From Caballeronia pedi (GTDB taxonomy: Bacteria > Pseudomonadota > Gammaproteobacteria > Burkholderiales > Burkholderiaceae), in contig NZ_FCOE02000017.1 of the NCBI RefSeq assembly GCF_001544915.2, positions 1 to 64,000 on the forward strand: a stretch of DNA of 64,000 nucleotides. The letters run 5' to 3'. Of this stretch, positions 48,390 through 57,401 are shown one piece after another. The notes under the pieces are model-generated. The model saw nothing but the letters and a program-made list of their open reading frames with translations, was not told the DNA's origin and ran no database searches. The translations under genes were made by a program, and so were the position numbers. Numbering within the stretch: the stretch's first letter is position 1; each line of letters begins with the position of its first letter.

Positions 48390-48391
48390 AA

Positions 48392-49084
48392 CTATGCCGG
48401 CTGGCACGGCTCCATGCCGTTCCGTACTTTCGCGCTGTCGGCATCCGATGACGCGATGAACGCAAGAAACGCACGCGCACGCTGCGGCTCGCAAGCGTTC
48501 GCACATATCGCGGCTTCGAATATCGTCAGCGTCTGAATCCCGGGCGGCAACATGCCGAGCACATCGATGCCTTCGACGCCGATCATCTCGCTCATCTGCT
48601 GAAAGCCCAGTTCGACTTCGCCGCGCGCGATGAGCGTGCCCACCGCGACGCCCGGCGGCGCCTGCACGATGCGCGATGCGATGGGCTCCGCAATGCCCCA
48701 GCGTTCGAAAAGACGCGTCAGATACACACCGCTCGGCCCCGTCGAATAGCCGATGCTGCGCGCAGCGAGCACCGCTTCGCGCACGGCGGCTTCATCGTCG
48801 ATGGAAGGACGCGGCGCGCCCGACGCCACCGCAACCGCCACGCCCGAGCGCGCAACGCGCACGCGGCTCGCTGCATCGACGCGCGCCGACGCCGCGAGCC
48901 GGTCGATCGCGTCCGATGCAAGCACGACGATGTCGAACGCCTCACCTTCATCGACGCGCCTGAACGCCGCGACGCCGCCCACCGATTCGATCGCCACGCG
49001 CTCTCCCGCCCTCGCCTCATAAGCCGAAGCAAGCTCGTTCAACACCTGGCGCGTCGCCATCGAAGAGATGCCTGTGATACTCAT
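48392..49084 (-). CDS. ModA-like substrate-binding domain protein without signal peptide
   Basis: A 230-residue protein matching the type II periplasmic-binding fold (MATRQVLNELASAYEARAGE; DIVVLASDAIDRLAA; GYSTGPSGVYLTRLFERWGI; ARGEVELGFQQMSEMI). It starts directly with the first strand (MSITGISSMATR) and has no signal peptide, and no upstream in-frame start codon precedes it within the spacer. It is five bases downstream of the aldolase gene and ends the gallate operon, so it is expected in the cytoplasm. A metabolic or binding role in the pathway is possible but unproven. Confidence 0.78.
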   Translation of the reverse strand: MSITGISSMATRQVLNELASAYEARAGERVAIESVGGVAAFRRVDEGEAFDIVVLASDAIDRLAASARVDAASRVRVARSGVAVAVASGAPRPSIDDEAAVREAVLAARSIGYSTGPSGVYLTRLFERWGIAEPIASRIVQAPPGVAVGTLIARGEVELGFQQMSEMIGVEGIDVLGMLPPGIQTLTIFEAAICANACEPQRARAFLAFIASSDADSAKVRNGMEPCQPA

Positions 49085-49089
49085 GGGCG

Positions 49090-49773
49090 TCAGTCGATAT
49101 AGCGCAAGCCCGCCTTTTCCAGCGGTTCGCGCATCTTGTACATATCGAGGCCGAGCACGCCGCTCGCGAGCTTCGCGCGCTTCTCTTCTTCGAGCGCCTC
49201 CCGCGCGATGGCCTTGTCGAGCACTTGCTGCGCCGATGCCGAAGGCACGACGACGACGCCGTCGTCATCCGCGACGATCACATCGCCGGGCGTCACCAGC
49301 GCGCCCGCGCACACGACAGGAATGTTCACCGAGCCGAGCGTCGCCTTCACCGTGCCTTTCGCCGAGATCGCACGGCTCCAGACGGGGAAGTTCATCTCCG
49401 TCAGCACGCGCACGTCGCGCACGCCGCCATCGATGATGAGCGCACGCGCGCCGCGTGCCTTGAAGCTCGTCGCGAGCAGGTCGCCGAAGAAGCCGTCGGT
49501 GTTATCGGTCGTGCAGGCGGCCACGACGATATCGCCCGGACGAATCTGCTCGGCCGCGACATGCATCATCCAGTTGTCGCCCGGTTGCAGCAACACGGTC
49601 ACCGCCGTGCCGCCCGCCTGCGCGCCGGTGTAGATCGGCCGCATATAGGTCTTCATCAGGCCGACGCGGCCCATCGCTTCGTGCACCGTCGCCGAGCCGA
49701 GCGCGCCGAGCTTTTCGGCTGCGTCCGCGTTCGCGCGATCGATGTTTCGATACACCACTCCCAGTTCGTACAT
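49090..49773 (-). CDS. galC: 4-hydroxy-4-methyl-2-oxoglutarate (HMG/CHA) aldolase
   Basis: A 227-residue RraA-like class II aldolase: GDLLATSFKARG and IIDGGVRDVRVL contain the divalent-metal and substrate residues of the LigK/ProA family, and the C-terminal helix is typical. It splits 4-carboxy-4-hydroxy-2-oxoadipate into pyruvate and oxaloacetate. The ATG at 49773 follows AAGGACG; it is two bases after the hydratase stop. The gene symbol follows P. putida gallate nomenclature (LigK in sphingomonads). Confidence 0.88.
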   Translation of the reverse strand: MYELGVVYRNIDRANADAAEKLGALGSATVHEAMGRVGLMKTYMRPIYTGAQAGGTAVTVLLQPGDNWMMHVAAEQIRPGDIVVAACTTDNTDGFFGDLLATSFKARGARALIIDGGVRDVRVLTEMNFPVWSRAISAKGTVKATLGSVNIPVVCAGALVTPGDVIVADDDGVVVVPSASAQQVLDKAIAREALEEEKRAKLASGVLGLDMYKMREPLEKAGLRYID

Positions 49774-49775
49774 AG

Positions 49776-50801
49776 TCAACGTCCTTTCGCTTTGAGCGCC
49801 GCATCCAGTCGCGGATACACGCGGCGCGCGTTGCCTTCGTAAATCTTGTAGCGCGCTTCCGGCTCGATGTGCGCCGCCTCGACATAGCGCTTCGTGTCGT
49901 CGAAATAATGCCCCGTTTCAGGATCGATGCCGCGCACCGCGCCGATCATCTCGCTCGCGAACAGAATGTTGTCGACGGGAATCACGCGCGTCAGCAAGTC
50001 GATGCCCGGCTGGTGATACACGCATGTATCGAAGAAAATGTTGTTGAGCAAATGATCCTTCAGCAAGGGCTTTTTCAGCTCCTGCGCGAGCCCGCGGAAG
50101 CGTCCCCAGTGATACGGCACCGCGCCGCCGCCGTGGGGAATCACGAACTTGAGCGTCGGAAAATCGCGGAACAGATCGGACGTGAGGCACTGCATGAACG
50201 CCGTTGTGTCGGCGTTCAGATAGTGCGCGCCCGTCGTATGAAAACACGCGTTGCAGCTCGTGCTCACGTGAATCATCGCGGGGATGTCGTATTCCACCAT
50301 CTTCTCGTAGACCGGATACCACGAGCGGTCCGAGAGCGGCGGGCTGGTCCAGTGTCCGCCCGACGGGTCCGGGTTCAGGTTGATCGCGACATTGCCGTAC
50401 TGCTCGACGCACTTCACGAGCTCGGGAACGCACGTCGCGACATCGACGCCCGGACTCTGCGGCAGCATCGCCGCCGGCACGAAGCTATCGGGGAAAAGTT
50501 CGCTCACGCGATAGCACAGTTCGTTGCAGATCGCAGCCCACGTGCTCGACACTTCGAAGTCGCCGATGTGATGCGCCATGAAGCTCGCGCGCGGGCTGAA
50601 CACGGTGAGATCGAGGCCGCGTTCGCGCATCAGTCGAAGCTGATTCGTTTCGATCGATTCGCGCAGTTCATCGTCGCTGATACGCAGCTCGGATGCGGCC
50701 GGCATCTCCGAAGGACTCTTGATGCCTGCAATCTGCCGGTTGCGCCACGCTTCGAGCGCCTTGGGCGCGGTCGTGTAATGGCCGTGTATGTCGATGATCA
50801 T
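49776..50801 (-). CDS. ligJ: 4-oxalomesaconate hydratase (LigJ-type amidohydrolase fold)
   Basis: A 341-residue amidohydrolase-superfamily protein with the N-terminal HxH metal motif (IIDIHGHYTT), an internal His in AMIHVSTSC and a C-terminal LFASEMIGAVRG segment, all typical of LigJ. It hydrates 4-oxalomesaconate to 4-carboxy-4-hydroxy-2-oxoadipate. P. putida uses an unrelated GalB hydratase, so the LigJ name is safer. It is 19 bases after the transporter gene. Confidence 0.9.
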   Translation of the reverse strand: MIIDIHGHYTTAPKALEAWRNRQIAGIKSPSEMPAASELRISDDELRESIETNQLRLMRERGLDLTVFSPRASFMAHHIGDFEVSSTWAAICNELCYRVSELFPDSFVPAAMLPQSPGVDVATCVPELVKCVEQYGNVAINLNPDPSGGHWTSPPLSDRSWYPVYEKMVEYDIPAMIHVSTSCNACFHTTGAHYLNADTTAFMQCLTSDLFRDFPTLKFVIPHGGGAVPYHWGRFRGLAQELKKPLLKDHLLNNIFFDTCVYHQPGIDLLTRVIPVDNILFASEMIGAVRGIDPETGHYFDDTKRYVEAAHIEPEARYKIYEGNARRVYPRLDAALKAKGR

Positions 50802-50820
50802 GCCTTACTCCAGATACTCG

Positions 50821-52170
50821 TTAATGTGCTGCCGTCGTCTGTGCGTGCGCTTCGTCGACACGCGTGCGCTGCGCCACGAGAATCGCGAGGGCCGCGAGCG
50901 TCGCGGGTACGGCGAGCATCGCGAGGATCGCGCCGAACTCCCAGCCGAGGCCGAGCAGCGCACCGCCGAACGCGGAACCGAAGATGCTGCCGAAGCGGCC
51001 CATGCCGAGCATCCAGCTCACGCCGGTGGCACGCGCGACCGTCGGATAACGTCCAGGCGCGAAGGCGTTCAGGCCCGTTTGCGCGCCGCTCATGCAGAAG
51101 CCCGCTGCGAACACGAGCATCGCAAGCGACGACGACAACGCGCCGATCCACGCCAGCCCGAGCACGCACACCGCGCCGCCGAGATAGGCCGCGCTGATGA
51201 CGGGCGCCGGGCGTGCCTTGTCCATGATCCAGCCGACGATGATCGCGCCGATCGTGCCGCCGATCTGGAACATCGCGGTGATGTTCGCCGCTGCGGAGAC
51301 CGTGAGGCCCGCGTCCTTCATCAGCGTCGGCAGCCAGCCGGTCAGCAGATAGATCACGAGCAGGCCCATGAAATACGTGACCCACAGCGCACCGGTCATC
51401 AGACCGTAGCCGTGCGAAAACAGCACGCCGATAGGCCTTTTCGTCGGCAGCGGCGGTTCGTTCGACACGAAGGTTTCGCTGCCGTCGAAGCGCGCACCGC
51501 ACACGCGGCCGAGCACCTTGCCGATGCGCGCGGACGTCGCGCCGCGCACCGCGAGCAGACGCGCCGATTCGGGCAGGAGCCACATCTGCAGCGGAATCAG
51601 CGCGAGCGGCAACGCACCGCCGAAGATCAGCACCGAGCGCCAGCCGTGCACCGGAATCAGCCAGCCCGCGACGAAGCCGATCAGCGCCGAGCCGAGATTG
51701 AAGCCCGTGAACATGATCGTGATGAGCAGCGCGCGCTTGCGTTGCGGTGCGTACTCGGAGAGCAGCGTCGTCGTGTTGGGCATCGCGGCGCCGAGGCCGA
51801 TGCCGGTCAACAGGCGCAACACCGCCATGCTCATGGGCGAGGTCGTGAACGCGGTCCCGATCGTGAACACACCGAAGAGGAACACGGAGGTGATCAAGAC
51901 CCACTTGCGCCCGATGCGATCCGATGCCGGCCCGGCCGCCAATGCGCCGATCACGAGACCGATGGGCGCCGCGCTCATCACGAGACCGAACGCGGGGCGC
52001 GAGATATGCCAGTCCGCGATGATCGAAGGCGCGACGAAGCCCATGATGGCCACGTCCATGCCGTCGGCCATCACGACGAGGAAGCACAGCGCGACCAGCA
52101 GCCACTGGTAGGCGGCAATGGGACGTTCGTCGATGAAGCTCTTGATGTCGATGGTTTTACGGATATCCAT
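50821..52170 (-). CDS. MFS aromatic acid:H+ symporter (gallate/protocatechuate uptake)
   Basis: A 449-residue MFS permease of the AAHS family. The conserved DGxD motif of helix 1 is present (MADGMDVAIMGFVAPS), with motif A GPASDRIGRKWVLIT and twelve hydrophobic segments. Location between the gallate dioxygenase and hydratase genes (25 and 19 bases away) makes gallate the likely substrate. Confidence 0.88.
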   Translation of the reverse strand: MDIRKTIDIKSFIDERPIAAYQWLLVALCFLVVMADGMDVAIMGFVAPSIIADWHISRPAFGLVMSAAPIGLVIGALAAGPASDRIGRKWVLITSVFLFGVFTIGTAFTTSPMSMAVLRLLTGIGLGAAMPNTTTLLSEYAPQRKRALLITIMFTGFNLGSALIGFVAGWLIPVHGWRSVLIFGGALPLALIPLQMWLLPESARLLAVRGATSARIGKVLGRVCGARFDGSETFVSNEPPLPTKRPIGVLFSHGYGLMTGALWVTYFMGLLVIYLLTGWLPTLMKDAGLTVSAAANITAMFQIGGTIGAIIVGWIMDKARPAPVISAAYLGGAVCVLGLAWIGALSSSLAMLVFAAGFCMSGAQTGLNAFAPGRYPTVARATGVSWMLGMGRFGSIFGSAFGGALLGLGWEFGAILAMLAVPATLAALAILVAQRTRVDEAHAQTTAAH

Positions 52171-52195
52171 GTTTGTCTCCTGTCTCCTCTTTTAT

Positions 52196-53488
52196 TCAGT
52201 TCTTCGCCTTGTCCCAGTCGAGCTTGCCCGCGCCCTTGCCCGCCACCGAATACAGTGCGCCGGGGGCGTTGCGTGTCTTCTGGAATTCCTCGAGCGTTTC
52301 ACCGCGCATCGCGGCGTAGATATGCAGGTTCGATACGCCCGTGACCGCGCCGAGCTTTTCGAGCATGAAGAAGATCACGCCGTAGTGAAGCAGGCCTTGC
52401 CAGTCGCGTCGTCGGATCAGATCGCGCTCCTGTTCGCCGAGACCCGCCGCTTCGAAGCTCGCTTCTTCGTCCTGTTTGAACGCCTCGCGATGCGCGGGCT
52501 CGACCATGCGATGCAGATAATCGTTGATGCGATATGCGCGCACTGCGGTCTCGATCGAGAACGGATAGGTGCCGTCGAGCTTCTCGACATCGGTCAGTTG
52601 CACCGCCATCTTCTGACGATGACGCTCGACGATCGCCGGCTTCGTCTCGCTGTCCTCGCCTTCGTAGATCGCCGTCGCGATGCCGGCCATCGACGGCAGG
52701 TAATAGCTGCGATGCTTGCACACGACATTCGACGACAGCGCGCCGCGCATCGTCAGCCACATGATCACTTCGGCGCCTTCGTAGCCGCCGAGCGCCGCGT
52801 ATTCCGCGAGCGTCATGTCCGCGAGTTGCTCGGGATCGCGCTCGAAGAGATCGAGGAAACGCGCATCCCATTCCGTGTTGTTGAAGCCCGCGCGCTCGCC
52901 GTGCACCTGATGCGAGAGACCGCCTGTGGCGAGAATCGCGACCTTGATGTCTTCGGGATAACTTTCGATCGCGCGGCGCAGCGCCTGACCGAGCTTGTAG
53001 AAACGGCGCGCGCTCGGCACGGGCAATTGCAGCACGCCCATTTGCAGCGGCACGAGCTTGACGGGCCATTCGGGTTTGTGCGGACACAGCATCGAGAGCG
53101 GCGAGAAGCAGCCGTGGTCGAGCGCCTTGTTCTGGAAGAACGACATGTCGAATTCGTCGGACATCAGCGACGTGCCGATGTGCGCGGCGAGCGCCGGATG
53201 ACCTTTGATCGGCGGCAGGTCGCGCGCGCCGCCGCCCTCGTCCGCGACGCGCCATTCCGGGCCCACGCCGAGCGCGAACGCCGAATAGTGATCGAAAAAG
53301 AACGACGTGACGTGGTCGTTGTAGATCGTGACGATGACATCGGGTTGCTTCTCCGCGAGCCAGTTCGCGAGCGGCGCGAAATTCTCGAAGATCGGCGCCC
53401 AGACGGGATCGTCGCGCTTGTTCTTGTCGAACGCGAAACCGATAGTCGGTGTATGCGAGGCGGCAATGCCTCCGATGATCCGTGCCAT
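52196..53488 (-). CDS. galA: gallate dioxygenase (fused LigAB-type extradiol)
   Basis: A 430-residue type II extradiol dioxygenase in which the LigB-like catalytic domain (residues 1-280) is fused to a LigA-like C-terminal domain (300-425, LGEQERDLIRRRDWQGLLHY). Iron ligands are visible as His12 (AASHTPTIG), His59 (YNDHVTSFFF) and a Glu in YEGAEVIMW (about 237-240). It opens gallate to 4-oxalomesaconate. The length and fusion match DesB/GalA rather than two-subunit LigAB. GAAGGAG precedes the ATG. It is the first gene of a five-gene operon. Confidence 0.93.
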   Translation of the reverse strand: MARIIGGIAASHTPTIGFAFDKNKRDDPVWAPIFENFAPLANWLAEKQPDVIVTIYNDHVTSFFFDHYSAFALGVGPEWRVADEGGGARDLPPIKGHPALAAHIGTSLMSDEFDMSFFQNKALDHGCFSPLSMLCPHKPEWPVKLVPLQMGVLQLPVPSARRFYKLGQALRRAIESYPEDIKVAILATGGLSHQVHGERAGFNNTEWDARFLDLFERDPEQLADMTLAEYAALGGYEGAEVIMWLTMRGALSSNVVCKHRSYYLPSMAGIATAIYEGEDSETKPAIVERHRQKMAVQLTDVEKLDGTYPFSIETAVRAYRINDYLHRMVEPAHREAFKQDEEASFEAAGLGEQERDLIRRRDWQGLLHYGVIFFMLEKLGAVTGVSNLHIYAAMRGETLEEFQKTRNAPGALYSVAGKGAGKLDWDKAKN

Positions 53489-53799
53489 GTGCGCTACTCC
53501 TTCAGAATGCGTGGCCGAGCGGGCTTGCTTTAGGGAAACTGAAGCCGAAGGTTAGCGAGGAAGGAGGTGGCGCGGGTATTACGTGTTAACCAGTACTTTG
53601 TTGGTGGGGATGGGGTTTGAAGGGGGTGGGAGGCCGCTGTGGCGCGGCGGGCGGGGAAGTTCCGAGGCACCACGTCACCGATAAGCCGATAAACAAAACT
53701 GATGGCTGGTGAAGCAGGACGCAAGCGGGGTGAGTTTGAGGAGCTGCCGCGCCCTATGAGAGGATGCGCGGATCGCTATTCTTTCGTGGAGCGCATCCG
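53489..53799. other. gene-free stretch upstream of galA, with a G-rich block
   Basis: 311 bases between the gallate operon and the SnoaL-like gene. A small minus-strand open frame (53530-53724) lacks a ribosome site and plausible composition. It must hold the promoters of both flanking genes. The notable content is a G-quadruplex-type block at 53606-53630. Confidence 0.5.
53606..53630 (+). other. G-quadruplex motif
   Basis: Four G-runs of 4, 4, 5 and 3 on the plus strand with loops of 2, 6 and 1 bases satisfy the canonical G4 pattern. It lies about 120 bases upstream of the galA start, on the strand opposite galA coding. A structural role in promoter control is possible only by inference. 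Confidence 0.5.
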
Positions 53800-54174
53800 A
53801 TGCTTGCAGATATTTATCGAGGATACATCGCGTGCCTGAACGCGCAGGACTGGGGCAATCTCAGCACGTTCGTTCATGATGCGCTGCATTACAACGGGCG
53901 GACGCTGACGCTCGATGATTATCGCGACATGCTGAAGAAGGATTTTCGCGAGATTCCGGATCTCTTCTTCGATATTCAACTGTTGATTGCAGAGCCGCCG
54001 CGCGTCGCTTGCAGATTGCGCTTTGAATGCGCGCCGAAGGGGGTTTTCATGGGCTTGCCTGTGAATGGAAAGCGAGTGGTCTTTTGCGAGAATGTTTTCT
54101 ATGAATTCCGCGACGGGAAAATTGACAACGTCTGGTCGGTGATCGATAAGGCCGCGATCGAGGCGCAGATTTAG
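53800..54174 (+). CDS. SnoaL-like ester cyclase / NTF2-fold protein
   Basis: A 124-residue NTF2-fold protein: N-terminal helix MLADIYRGYIACLNAQDWGN, LFFDIQLLIAEPPRVACRLR and the C-terminal strand VVFCENVFYEFRDGKIDNVW. This length and pattern match SnoaL-type proteins. The ATG at 53800 follows GGAG. Substrate and partner unknown; the gene stands alone between the gallate operon and the tandem membrane genes. Confidence 0.8.
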   Translation: MLADIYRGYIACLNAQDWGNLSTFVHDALHYNGRTLTLDDYRDMLKKDFREIPDLFFDIQLLIAEPPRVACRLRFECAPKGVFMGLPVNGKRVVFCENVFYEFRDGKIDNVWSVIDKAAIEAQI

Positions 54175-54315
54175 GCTCCCGATTTCTCGATGCTTAAATT
54201 CAACTGGAATGGCGCATTACGTGCCAGCTGACATCGATTCAGGCTTTTACCAAAATCCATACATTGAAAGACTCGTAAACGATACCGTTAGCACATTTAT
54301 CGTTGTGAGGCTCAA

Positions 54316-54609
54316 ATGATCGCGGCTCGCCTGATCACGTTCCTGCTCGTCGTGCACTATGCGGGCGCGCGCCTCGCCAACTTTCTCGTCTATAGATACA
54401 TGACGGAGATGCCTGATTGGATGCATCAAACGATCCGCGTCGTGCTCGATAACACGGGTAACGCAGATATCCGCGAACCCGACGATCTCAGTGGGATCGC
54501 GCTTTTGTCGACGCTTGTCGCATGCTGGATCGCGGTCGCGATAGCGTTGATCGTGTTCTATAAAATCTCCCGGCAACTCGTCCACCGTTATGCCCGGACG
54601 CTTCGATAA
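54316..54609 (+). CDS. small membrane protein, first of a tandem paralog pair
   Basis: A 97-residue protein with two hydrophobic helices (about 3-20 and 62-85) and a central polar segment EMPDWMHQTIRVVLDNTGNADIREPDD. The ATG follows GAGG. It shares the central motif and the second helix with the next gene, so the two are clearly duplicated. No family recognised; the region has lower GC than its surroundings. Confidence 0.68.
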   Translation: MIAARLITFLLVVHYAGARLANFLVYRYMTEMPDWMHQTIRVVLDNTGNADIREPDDLSGIALLSTLVACWIAVAIALIVFYKISRQLVHRYARTLR

Positions 54610-54650
54610 AAAGCTTCAACGCTCTTGACCTACGGCACGCTGGAATTCCG

Positions 54651-54968
54651 TTGAAACATAAGCTGCGGATCGCGGCACGCGTCGTCGCACTGTCGCTGAT
54701 CATATTCCTCGGGGGCGTGCATCTTGCACGATTTCTTGCTTACGGCGTTTTCTACGAAATGCCGGAATGGATGTACGACACAATGCGTTTCGTGCTCGAC
54801 CACACAGGCAATGCTGATTTTCGCGATCCCGACGATATAAGCATGTTGTCGATGCTGTTCTCGCTCATCGCTTGCTGGGTCATGATGGGGATTGTCATAG
54901 TCGCGCTTTACAAGATTGTGGGCAGACTCATTGATCGCCGTCACAACTCGCGCATCGCGAAGCGTTGA
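54651..54968 (+). CDS. small membrane protein, second of the tandem pair
   Basis: A 105-residue protein starting at TTG (54651); no ATG precedes the conserved part. Helices at about 12-30 and 68-92 flank EMPEWMYDTMRFVLDHTGNA followed by DFRDPDD, nearly the same as its upstream neighbour. Shared pattern is EMPxWM..T.R.VLD.TGNAD.R.PDD and ACW, YKI. Function unknown. Confidence 0.65.
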   Translation: MKHKLRIAARVVALSLIIFLGGVHLARFLAYGVFYEMPEWMYDTMRFVLDHTGNADFRDPDDISMLSMLFSLIACWVMMGIVIVALYKIVGRLIDRRHNSRIAKR

Positions 54969-54999
54969 CAGGAAACCTGGATCGCGATTTACGACATCG

Positions 55000-55770
55000 T
55001 CACGAACCACTCGAAAAAAACCTCCCCACAATCTCATCCCGCAACCGCGTGAGCCTGGCGTCCCCCACCTTCCGCGGCCTCGCCAATCCCACCTCGATCA
55101 CATCCCCAATCCGCCCCGGCCGCGCCTCCATCACGACAACGCGATCCGAAAGCAGCACCGCTTCCTCGACATCATGCGTGACGAGCACCATCGTGATCCG
55201 CTCGCGCTCCCAGATCCGCTGCAGTTCGAGTTGCAAGCGACGGCGCGTCAACGCATCGAGCGCACCGAACGGCTCATCGAGCAGCAGCAATCGAGGCCGG
55301 TTCACGAGCCCGCGCGCAATCGCGACGCGTTGCGCCATTCCGCCCGACAACTGATGCGGATAATGCCGCTCATATCCCTTCAAGCCAACGAGCGCGACAT
55401 GCTCCGCCACCGCCCGCGCTTTCTCCGCCTTCGACAGCGGCGCATTGCGTAATGCGACGGCCACGTTCTGTTCGACATCGAGCCACGGAAACAGCCGATG
55501 ATCCTGAAACACGATCCCGCGCGACAGGTCCGTCGTCACGATGCGCTCGCCATCGAAGCCGATCTCGCCTTCATGATCGCCATCGAGTCCCGCGATCAGC
55601 CGCAGCAACGTCGACTTGCCGCAACCGCTCGCCCCGACGATGCTCACGAACTCCCCGCTCGCGATCGACAGGTCGATTCGATCCAGCACCGGCGGCGCCG
55701 CATCGTCGTTGAAGCGCTTGCTCACATGCCGCAGCGTCAGTCCGCTGCCCTGCTCGATTACCGTCGTCAT
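55000..55770 (-). CDS. ABC transporter ATPase (SsuB/TauB-like)
   Basis: A 256-residue ABC ATPase: Walker A GASGCGKST, signature LSGGM, Walker B LLLLDEPFGALDALT and switch His in VLVTHDVEEAV. The C-terminal segment RPGRIGDVIEVGLARPRK is typical of nitrate/sulfonate/taurine importers. It is the last gene of a five-gene operon; the upstream open frame across the permease is a shadow. Confidence 0.9.
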   Translation of the reverse strand: MTTVIEQGSGLTLRHVSKRFNDDAAPPVLDRIDLSIASGEFVSIVGASGCGKSTLLRLIAGLDGDHEGEIGFDGERIVTTDLSRGIVFQDHRLFPWLDVEQNVAVALRNAPLSKAEKARAVAEHVALVGLKGYERHYPHQLSGGMAQRVAIARGLVNRPRLLLLDEPFGALDALTRRRLQLELQRIWERERITMVLVTHDVEEAVLLSDRVVVMEARPGRIGDVIEVGLARPRKVGDARLTRLRDEIVGRFFSSGS

Positions 55771-55784
55771 TGTCTGGATTCTCC

Positions 55785-56567
55785 TCAAGCAGCGCGCGCT
55801 GCACCGAACCAGCGCCGCTGCACGCCGCGCGCGAAAGCATTCAACGCCCACCCCGTCAAACCGACCACGATCACGCCGAACACGACGAGATCCATGCGAA
55901 ACTGCTCGCTGCCATCGACGAGCGTATTGCCGATCCCGCTGCCCGCGACCAGCAGATACTCCGCGCCCAAAGTCGCAAGCCACGAATAAATGAGCGCGAG
56001 ATAGACGCCCGTAAAGATCGACGGCAACGCGGCGGGCAGCACCACATACGCCAGCGTCTGCAACTTGCCATAGCGATACGCGCGCGCGACATCGAGCCAG
56101 TTCACGGGCACCGCGCGAATGCCATCGCTCGTATGCATGACGACGGGCACCAGCGCGGCAAGCGACAGGAACACGACCTTCGCGACATCGCCCAGGCCGA
56201 ACCATACGGAAATCAGCGGAATCCACGCGAACAGCGACACTTGCTTGAAGGTGTTGAAGCTCGGCGCGATCGCGCGGTTCGCCAGCTTCGAGATGCCGAG
56301 CAACGCGCCGAGCGCAAGACCGAGTGTCGTGCCGATCGCAAAGCCCGTCAGTTCGCGCGCAAGCGATGCCGACAACGCACGCACGAGCGCCCCGCTGCGA
56401 ACCTGCGCCCCGGCGGTATCCCAGACCTGCGCGGGCGACACCATCACGCCGTGCCCTAATTGCGCGCCGCGCGACACGAACCACCACACCGCCAGCGCGC
56501 CCAGCGGCAGCACGAGGCCGCGCCACGATCCCTTGACGGCGCCCGCTTCCAGATCCAGTGTCGACAT
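55785..56567 (-). CDS. ABC permease 2 (SsuC/TauC-like)
   Basis: A 260-residue permease with about six helices and the binding-protein-dependent EAA-type loop (LDVARAYRYGKLQTLAYVVL followed by PAALPSIFTGV). It is paralogous to the other permease encoded just upstream. The two probably form a heterodimeric channel. Spacing to the ATPase gene is 14 bases. Confidence 0.88.
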   Translation of the reverse strand: MSTLDLEAGAVKGSWRGLVLPLGALAVWWFVSRGAQLGHGVMVSPAQVWDTAGAQVRSGALVRALSASLARELTGFAIGTTLGLALGALLGISKLANRAIAPSFNTFKQVSLFAWIPLISVWFGLGDVAKVVFLSLAALVPVVMHTSDGIRAVPVNWLDVARAYRYGKLQTLAYVVLPAALPSIFTGVYLALIYSWLATLGAEYLLVAGSGIGNTLVDGSEQFRMDLVVFGVIVVGLTGWALNAFARGVQRRWFGAARAA

Positions 56568-56576
56568 GGGTTCTCC

Positions 56577-57401
56577 TCAGTTGGCGCGGCCGCGCTGAAG
56601 CTTGCGCTCGAACGCGTTGAGCAGACGATCGGCCACGTAACCGATCGCGCCGACGATCAGCACCGAAGCCAGCACGAGATCGAGCTGAAAAAGCTGACGG
56701 CCATACACGATCAGATATCCGAGCCCTTCCGACGAAGCGACCAGTTCCACGACGACGAGCGTGAGCCACGCCTTCGTGAACGCGAGCCTGACGCCCGTGC
56801 CGATGACGGGAATCGCCGCCGGCAAGGTCACGCGCGTGATGACCTGCCAGCGCGTATAGCGATACACCGCCGCCACTTCCTGCAACGCGCGCGGCGAACC
56901 GCGAAAGCCCTGCAGCGTGGACAGCGTGACGGGAACGAGCGCGGCATGCCCGATCAGCAGATACTTCAGCGGCTCGCCAATACCGACGACGATCATCAGA
57001 AACGGCAGCCAGCCGAGCACGGGCACCTGCACGATCGCGTTGAAGCTCGGCAGCACGTACGCTTCCAGCGTGCGCGACAAGCCAAGAAGACCACCCAGCA
57101 GAATACCGAGCAGCACCCCGCCGCCGAACCCGACCGCGGTGCGCGTCATGCTGGCGGACAGATGCATCCATAACTCGCCGCTCTTCACGAGCGCGCCGAG
57201 CGTTTCGAACACGAGCGCGGGCGGCGGCAGCACTTGCGCGGAAATCCATCCGTAATGCGAACCGAGTATCCACAGCAAGCCGCAAAGGATAGGCACGATC
57301 CACGGCAGCGCAGTCCAGCCGACCGTGCGCCATGCTTCACTCGATAACGGCCCGCGCACACGATGCGCGGGCAGGAATACGCGAGTCAGGGCGTTGGCCA
57401 T
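56577..57401 (-). CDS. ABC permease 1 (SsuC/TauC-like)
   Basis: A 274-residue permease of the same family with about six helices and an EAA-type loop (LQEVAAVYRYTRWQVITRVT then LPAAIPVIGTGVRLA). It directly abuts the binding-protein gene (stop at 57402, start at 57401). With permease 2 it would form the membrane part of a sulfate-ester/sulfonate importer. Confidence 0.88.
   Translation of the reverse strand: MANALTRVFLPAHRVRGPLSSEAWRTVGWTALPWIVPILCGLLWILGSHYGWISAQVLPPPALVFETLGALVKSGELWMHLSASMTRTAVGFGGGVLLGILLGGLLGLSRTLEAYVLPSFNAIVQVPVLGWLPFLMIVVGIGEPLKYLLIGHAALVPVTLSTLQGFRGSPRALQEVAAVYRYTRWQVITRVTLPAAIPVIGTGVRLAFTKAWLTLVVVELVASSEGLGYLIVYGRQLFQLDLVLASVLIVGAIGYVADRLLNAFERKLQRGRAN

Noticed and set aside
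53530..53724. A 64-residue minus-strand open frame in the gene-free spacer
   Set aside because: No ribosome site, no hydrophobic pattern or motif, atypical composition.
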